Source of the DNA: an uncultured Haloferula sp.
Lineage (GTDB): Bacteria > Verrucomicrobiota > Verrucomicrobiae > Verrucomicrobiales > Akkermansiaceae
Length of the DNA: 22,822 bases
Assembly (NCBI GenBank): GCA_946885645.1
Contig: CAMPGU010000028.1
Coordinates: 1 to 22,822 of the forward strand
Direction of reading: 5' to 3'
Part shown: in pieces, positions 8,672 through 15,771 of the stretch
Layout: each line of letters opens with the position of its first letter
How positions within the stretch are numbered: the first letter of the stretch is position 1
Notes under the pieces: model-generated
What the model was told of the DNA's origin: nothing
What the model saw: only the letters and a program-made list of their open reading frames with translations
Databases searched by the model: none
Position numbers and translations under genes: made by a program

Positions 8672-8965
8672 ATGCAACTGGTTACCGATCAGATCCGGAA
8701 TTTCCTCCAGTACATCGCCGTCCAGTTCATCGAATTCCCCGCCGAAGCGCAGCTCAAGGTCACCGAGCTGGGGCCGAAGCGCTTGCGCTTCAAGCTGGTG
8801 CTGCGGCAGTCCGACGTGGCCCTGCTGATCGGCCGCAACGGCTTCAGCGCATCCGCCATCCGCGGCGTGCTGAAGTCCATCGCCGAACGCGAGGACGTGA
8901 ACGTGAGCCTCCAGATCCACTCCCACGAGGAGGAGACCGAGATGCTGGCCCGCGGCAGCCACTGA
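8672..8965 (+). CDS. Small KH-domain RNA-binding protein (KhpA-like)
   Basis: A 97-residue protein carrying one KH domain. The hallmark GxxG loop is GRNG at residues 54-57 within ALLIGRNGFSASAIRGVL, and the flanking strands read KRLRFKLVL before it and DVNVSLQIH after it. Proteins of this type (KhpA/YlqC) bind RNA, often paired with KhpB/Jag, and affect cell elongation and ribosome-associated processes in Firmicutes. Their role in this phylum is not established. The ATG at 8672 begins MQLVTDQIRNF, where homologues begin. An in-frame open stretch upstream is the shadow of the divergent transporter. It lies 111 bases from the divergent transporter start and upstream of a tRNA gene. Confidence 0.87.
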   Translation: MQLVTDQIRNFLQYIAVQFIEFPAEAQLKVTELGPKRLRFKLVLRQSDVALLIGRNGFSASAIRGVLKSIAEREDVNVSLQIHSHEEETEMLARGSH

Positions 8966-8987
8966 CTTTCCCGCCTGCGGGTTCTCC

Positions 8988-9017
8988 TTGCCAAATCCCG
9001 CCGCCGCCCCTTACCCT
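8988..9017 (+). promoter_or_regulatory. Candidate promoter of the tRNA-Arg gene
   Basis: TTGCCA at 8988-8993 and TACCCT at 9012-9017 with an 18-base spacer place a start about 30 bases before the tRNA. The sequence just after the -10 is G+C-rich (GCGCCCCGCC), as expected for stringently controlled stable-RNA promoters. This is consensus matching only. Confidence 0.35.
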
Positions 9018-9056
9018 GCGCCCCGCCGCGAACGCACCCCAGGGTGCCACGTCGAT

Positions 9057-9131
9057 GGTCCCGTAGTCCAATGGATAGGACGATGGCCTCCGAAGCCGTA
9101 GGTACAGGTTCGATTCCTGTCGGGACTACCA
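9057..9131 (+). tRNA. tRNA-Arg (anticodon CCG), CCA encoded
   Basis: The sequence folds into a full cloverleaf. The acceptor stem pairs GGTCCCG with CGGGACT (one G-U at the end). The D arm is GTCC-AATGGATA-GGAC. The anticodon arm is ATGGC-CTCCGAA-GCCGT with anticodon CCG, reading codon CGG. The variable loop is AGGT and the T arm is ACAGG-TTCGATT-CCTGT. The discriminator is A and the CCA tail is encoded. It is intact and stands alone between the KH-domain gene and the sensor kinase. Confidence 0.97.
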
Positions 9132-9270
9132 TTCTTTAATCACGGGTATTCCTCCCGGCGCAAACGGCGCGAAGGCCGTTGGAGGCGACTTGGCCCGAAG
9201 TACTTCGTGCGCTCCCGGTTGTCTCAGCGCGACCTTGCTCCTGGTTCCGGAATGGGACGTATATGGAGTC

Positions 9271-11286
9271 GTGAAGCGTTTCCTCCGCGCCCTGATGGCA
9301 ATGTGGCTTGCCGTCGCGCAGGCAGAGACTTCGGAAACCACGCTCATGTCCGCCGCGGAGGTACGCGCCCTCTCGCCCGATGAGGCGGCCAAGGCTCGTC
9401 CGGTCAAGATCCGCGGCTTCGTGCCTTTCGTGCATTCCCCGGGCCGCGCCCTGTTCCTGCACGACGGGACATCGGGTGTTTTCGTGGAGCAGCCGCCGGA
9501 GGGCGATCTCGTGTGGCCCGCCATCGGCGACCGCATCGAGGTTACCGGCGTCAGCGGCGAGGGGCTTTTCGCGCCGGTGGTCCGCGGGGTTGAGGGTGGC
9601 GCTCCCGGAATCGAGATCATGAGCCACGGGGAACTGCCGGAGCCGCGGCGGGTAAGCCCGGACGAACTGGGCCGCCCGGACCTCGATTGCGAATGGGTCT
9701 CGGTCGAGGCGCAGGTGCGCGAGGTGCTGATGAACGGCGACGATATCGTATTGGAATGCCAGGCCGGGAGCTGCGATTTCCATGCCTTGCTGGAAGGGCC
9801 GCTCCCCCCCGAGTCGGTGCCTTGGGGACTTGCCGAAAGCCGGGTGCGGATCCGCGGGGTGGCGGCTACGATCTTCAATACCAGCCGCCAGATGACGCGG
9901 CGCTTCCTGCGGGTGAACTCGCTTGCCGACGTGGTGCGGCTGAATGATCCCGACCCCCACGCCGAGCCGCGCTTGGCACGGGCCGACGAATTGTTCCGCT
10001 TCACGGGCGCGGGACCGGACGAGCTGGTGCGCGTCCGGGGCACGGTCACGCTCGCGATTCCGGGCAGCGGGCTCTTTCTCCGCACCGATGGCGGCGGGCT
10101 CTGGGTCCAGACAGCCCAGCCCTTGGCCACGGTGCCCGGCAGTATCGTGGAGGCCGACGGCTGGCCACGCGTGGAACCGATGAAGCCCATCCTGCGCGCG
10201 CGCAGTATAAGCCTGGCCGGCCAAGGCGTGATACCCCGCCCGCTGGAACTGGAGGGGCGCGAGGTGCTCCATGCACAACATCAGGCGGAACTCGTCTCGC
10301 TGGAGGCGGAGCTGCTCGATGTCTTCCGCGGGGGGGACGGCACGACACTGGAACTGCGCGACCGGGCGACGGTGTTCCGCGGCCTGCTGGCCACCCACGA
10401 TGGGAACCTGCCGGAGTTCGTACCGGGCTCGCGGGTGAGGGTGAACGGCATCGCACAGATCACATCCGCCGGGGCGTTCGCGCCCTTGCAGGAGGAAGAC
10501 AAGCTGCTGCTCCGGATGCGCTCGCCGGCGGATGTCGAGGTTCTTTCCCTGCCCCCGTGGTGGACCACCCGGCGGGTGGTGATTGCCTCGGCGGCGATCA
10601 TCGCGGGACTACTGGCAATCTACGCCAGAAACCGGACCCGGCGGAGGCGCAAGCAGGAAGCACAGCGCCGCGAATTCGAGGCCGTCCTTGCCGAACGCGG
10701 CCGCTTCGCCCGCGAGATCCACGACTCGTTGGCGCAAGGGCTGACCTCCATCTCCCTTCAACTCGAGTGCGTGCGCGACGAGGTGGTCACCGATCCTGGC
10801 AAAGCGCGAGATCACATCGAAATCGCTCGCTCGCTCGTCCGTGACAGCTTGCGGGAAGCCCGCCGCACGGTGTGGAATCTCCGGCCGCTGGCGCTCGGGG
10901 AGGCCGACCTGGCAACAGCCTTGCAGCGTTTCGCCAACGATTTGACCCGCGGCTCGAAGATCAGCTGCTCCCAGCAAATCGAAGGGACGCCGCGGCCCTT
11001 GCCGACCGATCACGAGAGCGCGCTGCTGCGCATCGGCCAGGAGGCGCTCACCAACGCGGTGCGCCATTCCCGCCCTGGCAGAATTGTCGTCAGCCTGCGA
11101 TTCGGCACCGCCTGGGTCACCCTCGCCGTGCGCGATGACGGTTGCGGCTTTGACGTTGCCGAACGCGCCGGCAAGGGCTTCGGTCTGACAGGGATGTATG
11201 AACGGGTGGCCGCGCTGGGCGGCAGCCTCTCAATCGACAGTATGCCCGGCGAAGGAACCGAAGTCTCCGCGACCCTACCGACATGA
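9271..11286 (+). CDS. Sensor histidine kinase (NarL/DesK class) with a large tandem beta-domain extracytoplasmic sensor
   Basis: A 671-residue membrane sensor kinase. The GTG at 9271 was chosen because it is followed directly by a signal peptide (KRFLRALMAMWLAVAQA); the frame is open to a TTG at 9190, but those residues lack signal character. About 390 extracytoplasmic residues contain what look like four tandem OB-like beta modules (around 43-110, 140-205, 250-320 and 340-425), each with a V-x-V-R/x-G-x-V strand and a GDRIEVTG- or GSRVRVNG-type strand. One membrane helix lies near 434-453. The HisKA_3 phospho-acceptor is H484 in AREIHDSLAQGL. The ATPase has N595 in the N-box (EALTNAVRHS) and G-box DDGCGFD near 622, then GFGLTGMYERV. 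The stop overlaps the start of the response regulator (ATGA), so the two form a cognate pair. The sensed signal is unknown. Confidence 0.9.
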   Translation: MKRFLRALMAMWLAVAQAETSETTLMSAAEVRALSPDEAAKARPVKIRGFVPFVHSPGRALFLHDGTSGVFVEQPPEGDLVWPAIGDRIEVTGVSGEGLFAPVVRGVEGGAPGIEIMSHGELPEPRRVSPDELGRPDLDCEWVSVEAQVREVLMNGDDIVLECQAGSCDFHALLEGPLPPESVPWGLAESRVRIRGVAATIFNTSRQMTRRFLRVNSLADVVRLNDPDPHAEPRLARADELFRFTGAGPDELVRVRGTVTLAIPGSGLFLRTDGGGLWVQTAQPLATVPGSIVEADGWPRVEPMKPILRARSISLAGQGVIPRPLELEGREVLHAQHQAELVSLEAELLDVFRGGDGTTLELRDRATVFRGLLATHDGNLPEFVPGSRVRVNGIAQITSAGAFAPLQEEDKLLLRMRSPADVEVLSLPPWWTTRRVVIASAAIIAGLLAIYARNRTRRRRKQEAQRREFEAVLAERGRFAREIHDSLAQGLTSISLQLECVRDEVVTDPGKARDHIEIARSLVRDSLREARRTVWNLRPLALGEADLATALQRFANDLTRGSKISCSQQIEGTPRPLPTDHESALLRIGQEALTNAVRHSRPGRIVVSLRFGTAWVTLAVRDDGCGFDVAERAGKGFGLTGMYERVAALGGSLSIDSMPGEGTEVSATLPT

Positions 11287-11900
11287 AGAGCCCGATCCGC
11301 ATTCTCTTGGCCGATGACCATCCGTCGCTACGCGCCGGCCTCGCGGCGATCCTCAACAGCCAACCCGACCTCAAGGTCGTCGCCGAAGCCGGCAGCGGCA
11401 GGGAGGTCATGGCGTCGGGGGAAAAGGCAGACCTCTACATCCTGGACCTCCGCATGCCGGACGGCGACGGCATCCAGACCATCAAGGACCTGATAGCGCG
11501 CGACCCCGCCACGCGCGTGCTGGTGCTCACCACCTACGACAACGAGGAAGACATCTTCCAAGCACTCGAAGCCGGAGCCCGCGGCTACCTGCTGAAGGAC
11601 ACAACAAAGGACGAGCTGATCGCCGCCCTGAGGAAGATCCACGGGGGTGAGCGCTACCTGCCGCCGGCCATCGCGGCGCGTCTGGCAGACCGGTTGGTGC
11701 GTCCGAGCATCACGCCCCGTGAGCTGGATGTGCTGCGGCTCATGTCGCGTGGAAGGACCAACAAGGAGATGGCATCCGCAATGTTCATTTCCGAGGAGAC
11801 CGTGAAGACACATCTGAAGTCGCTCTTTCAGAAGCTCGGGGTACATGATCGTACCGAGGCGGTGGCGGTCTCGCTGCAGCGGGGCATCATCCGGCTGTAG
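11283..11900 (+). CDS. NarL/LuxR-family response regulator
   Basis: A 205-residue transcription regulator. The receiver domain (about 1-122) has the acidic pocket D11-D12, phospho-acceptor D55 in ILDLRMPDGDG, and the conserved Lys in YLLKDTTKDEL. The C-terminal GerE-type helix-turn-helix starts near 140 (LTPREL-like ITPRELDVLRLMSRGRTNKEMA) and ends with the recognition helix EETVKTHLKSLFQKLGV. All key residues are present, so it should be a normal phosphorylation-dependent regulator. Its ATG overlaps the kinase stop by four bases. The secreted-protein cassette starting at 12413 is the next gene downstream on the same strand and is a plausible target, but that is inference. Confidence 0.95.
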   Translation: MKSPIRILLADDHPSLRAGLAAILNSQPDLKVVAEAGSGREVMASGEKADLYILDLRMPDGDGIQTIKDLIARDPATRVLVLTTYDNEEDIFQALEAGARGYLLKDTTKDELIAALRKIHGGERYLPPAIAARLADRLVRPSITPRELDVLRLMSRGRTNKEMASAMFISEETVKTHLKSLFQKLGVHDRTEAVAVSLQRGIIRL

Positions 11901-12412
11901 TCCCCTGCCCGCAGAGATGAGAAGTCCTCCCCCGAGCTTCGGGTCGCGGAGGCCGGCCGGGCCTTGGCCGGTTCGAGCCGACCAACCGCCACCCTAGCGG
12001 CGGCGGCCATGAGCAACGTTTTGCGCTCATCGTGTGGCGAGTAGGAGGCAGGCCAGTGGCAGGCTACCTCCCCCGCTGCCGACCATCCAGCGACGGACCA
12101 GTCCCGCTCCACCCGGAGCAGGGAGGGCCGGGCCATGAGCCATTCAGCAAAGGGTGCGAAGAGACACCGTCTCGCTACCCTCTTCGCACCTGCGTATCCC
12201 CTGATCGGGGGGGATGGAAACCACTCCTTGGCGACGTGGACCGAAGGGAAACTCTGTGGTGCATTTAGGTGAAGCCTGATTCGGGCAACCGCTGCCAATC
12301 CAAGCACGGGCTTCCATTCCTCCCCCGGAAAAATCGCCAACCGTTGCTTCCGATTGAAACACGGCAAGAGGGCAAGCTTCAAAGACCCTACTCTCCCTAA
12401 ACCCAATATCAA
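11901..12412. other. 512-bp gene-free interval with several inverted repeats
   Basis: No convincing gene was seen here on either strand. The first half is very GC-rich with short CCGGCC direct and inverted repeats (about 11960-11985). A six-base stem flanks ACGTTTT near 12009-12030 (ATGAGC/GCTCAT). A perfect 11-base inverted repeat at 12153-12190 follows, then a C-run/G-run hairpin around 12197-12216. A minus-strand frame is open across the whole interval, but it overlaps real genes at both ends and has no family signature. The interval could be a long 5' leader with regulatory RNA structure for the PEP-CTERM gene, a dispersed non-coding repeat, or remnant mobile DNA. Confidence 0.4.
12153..12190. 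repeat. Perfect 11-bp inverted repeat with a competing internal hairpin
   Basis: The left arm GGTGCGAAGAG (12153-12163) is an exact reverse complement of CTCTTCGCACC (12180-12190), around a 16-base loop. Overlapping it, GAGAC-ACC-GTCTC (about 12161-12173) forms a second hairpin that shares bases with the left arm, so the two folds exclude each other. No U-tract follows, so a simple intrinsic terminator is unlikely. An RNA switch or a protein operator is possible. Confidence 0.5.
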
Positions 12413-13075
12413 ATGAAGTCGAAAACCCAATGCGGGCGAGGCCTTGCTGCCGCTTGCGCCATGTTTCTCAGCGTGCCTATCGCTCACAGCGCGGTTATTG
12501 AATCCTTCGAGTCCGGCACCCTCACCGGGTGGCAGGCCGGGACGCTCAATGGCACCACCACCACGGTAGATACGGCCCTTACCACCGACGGGACTTTCAG
12601 CGCCGGGAGTTCGTTCATGGTGCCGGCAAGCTTTTCCGGTTGGTCGGTGAATACCCTTCTGGAAAGGGATCCCCGCGGCTTTCTGGATCCAGGGACCACG
12701 ATGTTGACGATGGACGTGTACTCCGACTGGTCGAACCCGAATGGCTGGGGGCTTTACCTAAACACCATCGTGCTGCTGCTGAACTATAGCAACGGCTGGA
12801 CTCCCATCACGCCAACCAGCGGCTCCCTGGTCAACGGCGCGTTCTCCACACTCACCTGGGACATGACTCCGTATGCAAGCGCCATCACGGATCCCGGCCT
12901 CGGGTATTCCATCCTCGGCATTGCGTGGCACGTCGGGACATGGGCCGGGGGGGACGACGGGTTGCCGAACGGCACCCAGACCTTCGCCATCGACAATATC
13001 ACGGCCGTTCCCGAACCGACGTCGCTCGCCCTCCTTGCAGGCGGCCTTCTATCGCTCCGCCGCCGCCGCCGTTGA
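12413..13075 (+). CDS. PEP-CTERM sorting domain protein with a jelly-roll/CBM-like body
   Basis: A 220-residue secreted protein. The signal peptide spans about residues 1-26 (ending SVPIAHSA). The body begins VIESFESGTLTGWQAGT, the ESG-x-x-GW pattern seen at the start of carbohydrate-binding-module-like beta-sandwiches, and ends AIDNITAVPEP, a typical final strand. The C-terminal sorting signal is VPEPTSLALLAGGLLSLRRRRR. The exosortase-type system is expected to process it at the envelope, although no exosortase is in the window. It lies 32 bases before the PATR-repeat gene, whose N-terminal domain opens the same way (SWETDTEGWG), so the two are likely co-transcribed and act at the surface together. 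Confidence 0.9.
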   Translation: MKSKTQCGRGLAAACAMFLSVPIAHSAVIESFESGTLTGWQAGTLNGTTTTVDTALTTDGTFSAGSSFMVPASFSGWSVNTLLERDPRGFLDPGTTMLTMDVYSDWSNPNGWGLYLNTIVLLLNYSNGWTPITPTSGSLVNGAFSTLTWDMTPYASAITDPGLGYSILGIAWHVGTWAGGDDGLPNGTQTFAIDNITAVPEPTSLALLAGGLLSLRRRRR

Positions 13076-13107
13076 GCCCTTCCTTTCCTCTTCACAACCC
13101 AAAACCC

Positions 13108-15711
13108 ATGATACCCAAGACCTCGCTTTATTTCCTCGCCGCCGCGCTTGCGGTACCGGTGTGTTCGGCTGCCCCGATCTTTTCCTGGGAGACCGACACC
13201 GAAGGCTGGGGAGCCGACGCCCCCAACTCCGTGGCCACCTCCACCACGGCGGCTACGGACGGGCTCCAATCCCTGGCGGTCACCCAGCCGTTCGCAGGCA
13301 CGAACAATTGGTGGAACGTCGGGACTTTCATCACGCTGAATCAGGAGCAACTGCAATCGATCTTCACCGATGCCACCGAGCTGAAGCTCGATGCCCATTA
13401 CCCGGATCCGGGATACAACTCGTGGTTCGCCACTCCTCAGATCGAAATCATCATTCAAGGGGACAATGTCGCGTGGACGGGGCTTGCGACGAGAGACGTG
13501 ACTATCGGTGAAGCTTCGCAAACGCTCACCTTCCCGCTCACGGTCGCCCAAGCGGCCGGCATGGCCACCAGCACTTCAGGCCAAATCTTCCTGCGGTTCA
13601 ACTTCGGCAACGGCGGAGTCACCTCGCCGAACGCGGTGTTCTACGTGGATAATTTCACCAACACCGTCGTGGCCGATCCGCCGCCCGCCACCAACCTCTA
13701 CTGGAAGGGCGATGTGGACGATCAATGGACCTCGCTCAATTGGACGTCGGACATCGACGGCACCGTCCCCGGAGGAGCAATGCCAACCGACGGTTCCGCC
13801 GGCATCGCCTTCGCCACTACCGGAGCTGCCAACTTTGCCACGGTGCTCGGTGCCAACCAGAACGTGAAGTCCATCGTCGTCACCCCGGGAATCGATCCCG
13901 TTTCGATCGGCGGCACCCACAGCCTGACGATCGGTGCGGACGGCATCTGGCTCGAGGCAGCCGCCGCCGGCCTTTTCATCGACACTTCCGGCGGCGTGAT
14001 TCTCGCTGCCGACCAACGGTGGAAGAACAAATCATCCGGTCCGTTCAGCGTGGGCTCCGTCATTAGCGGCTCCGGCGCGCTTACCAAGAGTGGAGCAGGT
14101 TCGCTCCGCCTGGGAAGTGCCAACACCTACACGGGCGGAACCGTCGTCGAGCAGGGGGTATTGGCCCTGGACCACGCCGATGCACTCGGCGGGCCTACCG
14201 CTGCGCTCACGATGAATGGAGGATCGCTGGATCTCAACGGACTGGATGTCACGCTCGGCGCATTGTCGGGCCTGACAGGCGGCACCATCCACAATACCTC
14301 CCTCACGCCCAGCACCCTCACCCTGGATGCCGCGACGGACAGCAGCTATACCTGCCAGATCACCGATGCGGCCGGCGGGGCTCCCGTGTCCCTCGTCAAG
14401 AGGGGCATCGGCACCGTGACAAGCAATGGAGGAGGCTCTTTCACGGGCCCGGTGACGATCGAAGACGGCCTCTTTGTCGCGAACACGTGGGTTTTCAATG
14501 TTCCGAACTGGAGCAGCTTCGGAAACTCACAAGTGGCCGGACGCACCATCACCGTCACGTCTCCGGGAGCCCTCTCGTTTACGAGCAATTCCATCTTCGG
14601 GAACGCCATGGCGGACATGTCGCTGCTGCCGGAGATCATTGTCAACGAAACCACGCTGGATTCCACCCGCTACAACCAGATCGGCAACATCACGCTCAAC
14701 GGCGCGACCCTCAGCCAGTCGTCCACCGACACGGACAGCTACCAAGGTTACCAATTCAAAGGCGATATCACGGTCATCGGCACCACCGTGTCGAATATCG
14801 AGAGCGGCGGCAAAGCCAACCACCTTTCCAGCGACACGGTCTTCAACGTGGCGGACGTGTCGGGCAATCCGGATGTCGATCTGGTCGTATCCAGCGCGCT
14901 GACAGACCAGTCGGGAGACTTTGCCAACGCTCCCGGCGGCCTGAGCAAGAGCGGCCCGGGCACCATGGCCCTCGACGGATTCAATACCTACTCCGGCCCG
15001 ACGAAGGTGCTCCAAGGCGTGCTCAGCGTGGGCACGTCCACTTTGAGCAACTCCGCAGCAGTCGAGATTGAAACCGGAGCCGTGCTGGACCTGGTGCATT
15101 TCGACGTGGACACTGTCGCGGCTCTGACGATCGGCGCGGTGCCGATGGCCGACGGCACGTACGGGGCCATAGGTTCCGGTGCGCAATTCGAGCGCCCGGA
15201 GATTACCGGCAGCGGCATGCTGGCGGTCTTCTCCGATCCTTACCTGCCGTGGATCGCCAACTTTCCGACCCTGAGCGGCGAGGCCACGGCAAAGGGCGCG
15301 GATCCCGACAATGACGGGCTGACCAATTTGGAGGAATTCGCCTTCGATGGCAATCCGGAGGAAAGCGCGTCCACCGGCAAGGTACGCTCCCGCGTTGAAA
15401 CGGTCGGTGAAGACCAGGCGCTGGTAATCACCCTGCCAATTCGCGAGGACGCTTCCTTCGTTGGAAGCGCTCCTGCCATCGCCACGGTCGAGGCCGACAA
15501 GATCGACTACGAAATCGGAGGATCGAATGATCTCGTCCTGTTCGATCAGAACGTCTCCGAGGTGGTGCCGGCGCTGACCGGAAATCCGGCGATGCCCGAA
15601 CTGAATACCGGGTGGACCTACCGGACCTTCCGCCTCGAAGGCGCGGTGGGCGGTGAGGCACCGCGCGGGCCCAAGGGCTTCCTCCGGGCTATCGCGATCG
15701 AGATTCCCTGA
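13108..15711 (+). CDS. Large secreted protein with autotransporter-associated beta-strand (PATR) repeats
   Basis: An 867-residue exported protein. The signal peptide is residues 1-22 (ending AVPVCSA). A jelly-roll-like domain (about 23-190) opens with FSWETDTEGWG and ends VFYVDNFTNTV, resembling the neighbouring PEP-CTERM protein. The middle is a right-handed beta-helix-type region with three recognisable PATR repeats at about 324-362 (LTKSGAGSLRLGSANTYTGG), 429-458 and 611-650 (LSKSGPGTMALDGFNTYSGP). The C-terminal part has a calcium-site-like DPDNDGLTNLEEFAF near 732-746. No C-terminal autotransporter beta-barrel and no PEP-CTERM tail are visible, so the anchoring mode is unclear. The ATG at 13108 was chosen for the signal peptide; the frame is open further upstream only as an overlap with the previous gene. 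Confidence 0.87.
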   Translation: MIPKTSLYFLAAALAVPVCSAAPIFSWETDTEGWGADAPNSVATSTTAATDGLQSLAVTQPFAGTNNWWNVGTFITLNQEQLQSIFTDATELKLDAHYPDPGYNSWFATPQIEIIIQGDNVAWTGLATRDVTIGEASQTLTFPLTVAQAAGMATSTSGQIFLRFNFGNGGVTSPNAVFYVDNFTNTVVADPPPATNLYWKGDVDDQWTSLNWTSDIDGTVPGGAMPTDGSAGIAFATTGAANFATVLGANQNVKSIVVTPGIDPVSIGGTHSLTIGADGIWLEAAAAGLFIDTSGGVILAADQRWKNKSSGPFSVGSVISGSGALTKSGAGSLRLGSANTYTGGTVVEQGVLALDHADALGGPTAALTMNGGSLDLNGLDVTLGALSGLTGGTIHNTSLTPSTLTLDAATDSSYTCQITDAAGGAPVSLVKRGIGTVTSNGGGSFTGPVTIEDGLFVANTWVFNVPNWSSFGNSQVAGRTITVTSPGALSFTSNSIFGNAMADMSLLPEIIVNETTLDSTRYNQIGNITLNGATLSQSSTDTDSYQGYQFKGDITVIGTTVSNIESGGKANHLSSDTVFNVADVSGNPDVDLVVSSALTDQSGDFANAPGGLSKSGPGTMALDGFNTYSGPTKVLQGVLSVGTSTLSNSAAVEIETGAVLDLVHFDVDTVAALTIGAVPMADGTYGAIGSGAQFERPEITGSGMLAVFSDPYLPWIANFPTLSGEATAKGADPDNDGLTNLEEFAFDGNPEESASTGKVRSRVETVGEDQALVITLPIREDASFVGSAPAIATVEADKIDYEIGGSNDLVLFDQNVSEVVPALTGNPAMPELNTGWTYRTFRLEGAVGGEAPRGPKGFLRAIAIEIP

Positions 15712-15729
15712 TTCCAGTTCCTTCAACAA

Positions 15730-15755
15730 GGCGACTGCGGTTTTCCGCGGTCGCC
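15730..15755 (+). terminator. Hairpin between the PATR gene and the beta-glucosidase gene (terminator or attenuator)
   Basis: GGCGACTGCGG (15730-15740) pairs with CCGCGGTCGCC (15745-15755) as an 11-bp stem with one U-G pair and a TTTT loop. A short TTTT run follows five bases later. It starts 18 bases after the PATR stop and ends 16 bases before the GH1 start. The weak U-tract suggests partial termination or mRNA stabilisation between cistrons. Confidence 0.5.
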
Positions 15756-15771
15756 CTGACTTTTCCAAACC

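Noticed and set aside
9136..10398. Long minus-strand open frame opposite the sensor kinase
   Set aside because: It is the antisense shadow of a gene with a signal peptide and complete kinase motifs on the plus strand.
11828..12487. 219-codon minus-strand open frame across the gap before the PEP-CTERM gene
   Set aside because: It overlaps the response regulator and the PEP-CTERM signal peptide, is rich in Ala/Arg/Ser as expected of GC-rich antisense, and has no recognisable domain.
12925..13107. Upstream extension of the PATR-repeat gene
   Set aside because: It overlaps the end of the PEP-CTERM gene in another frame, and the signal peptide begins at 13108.
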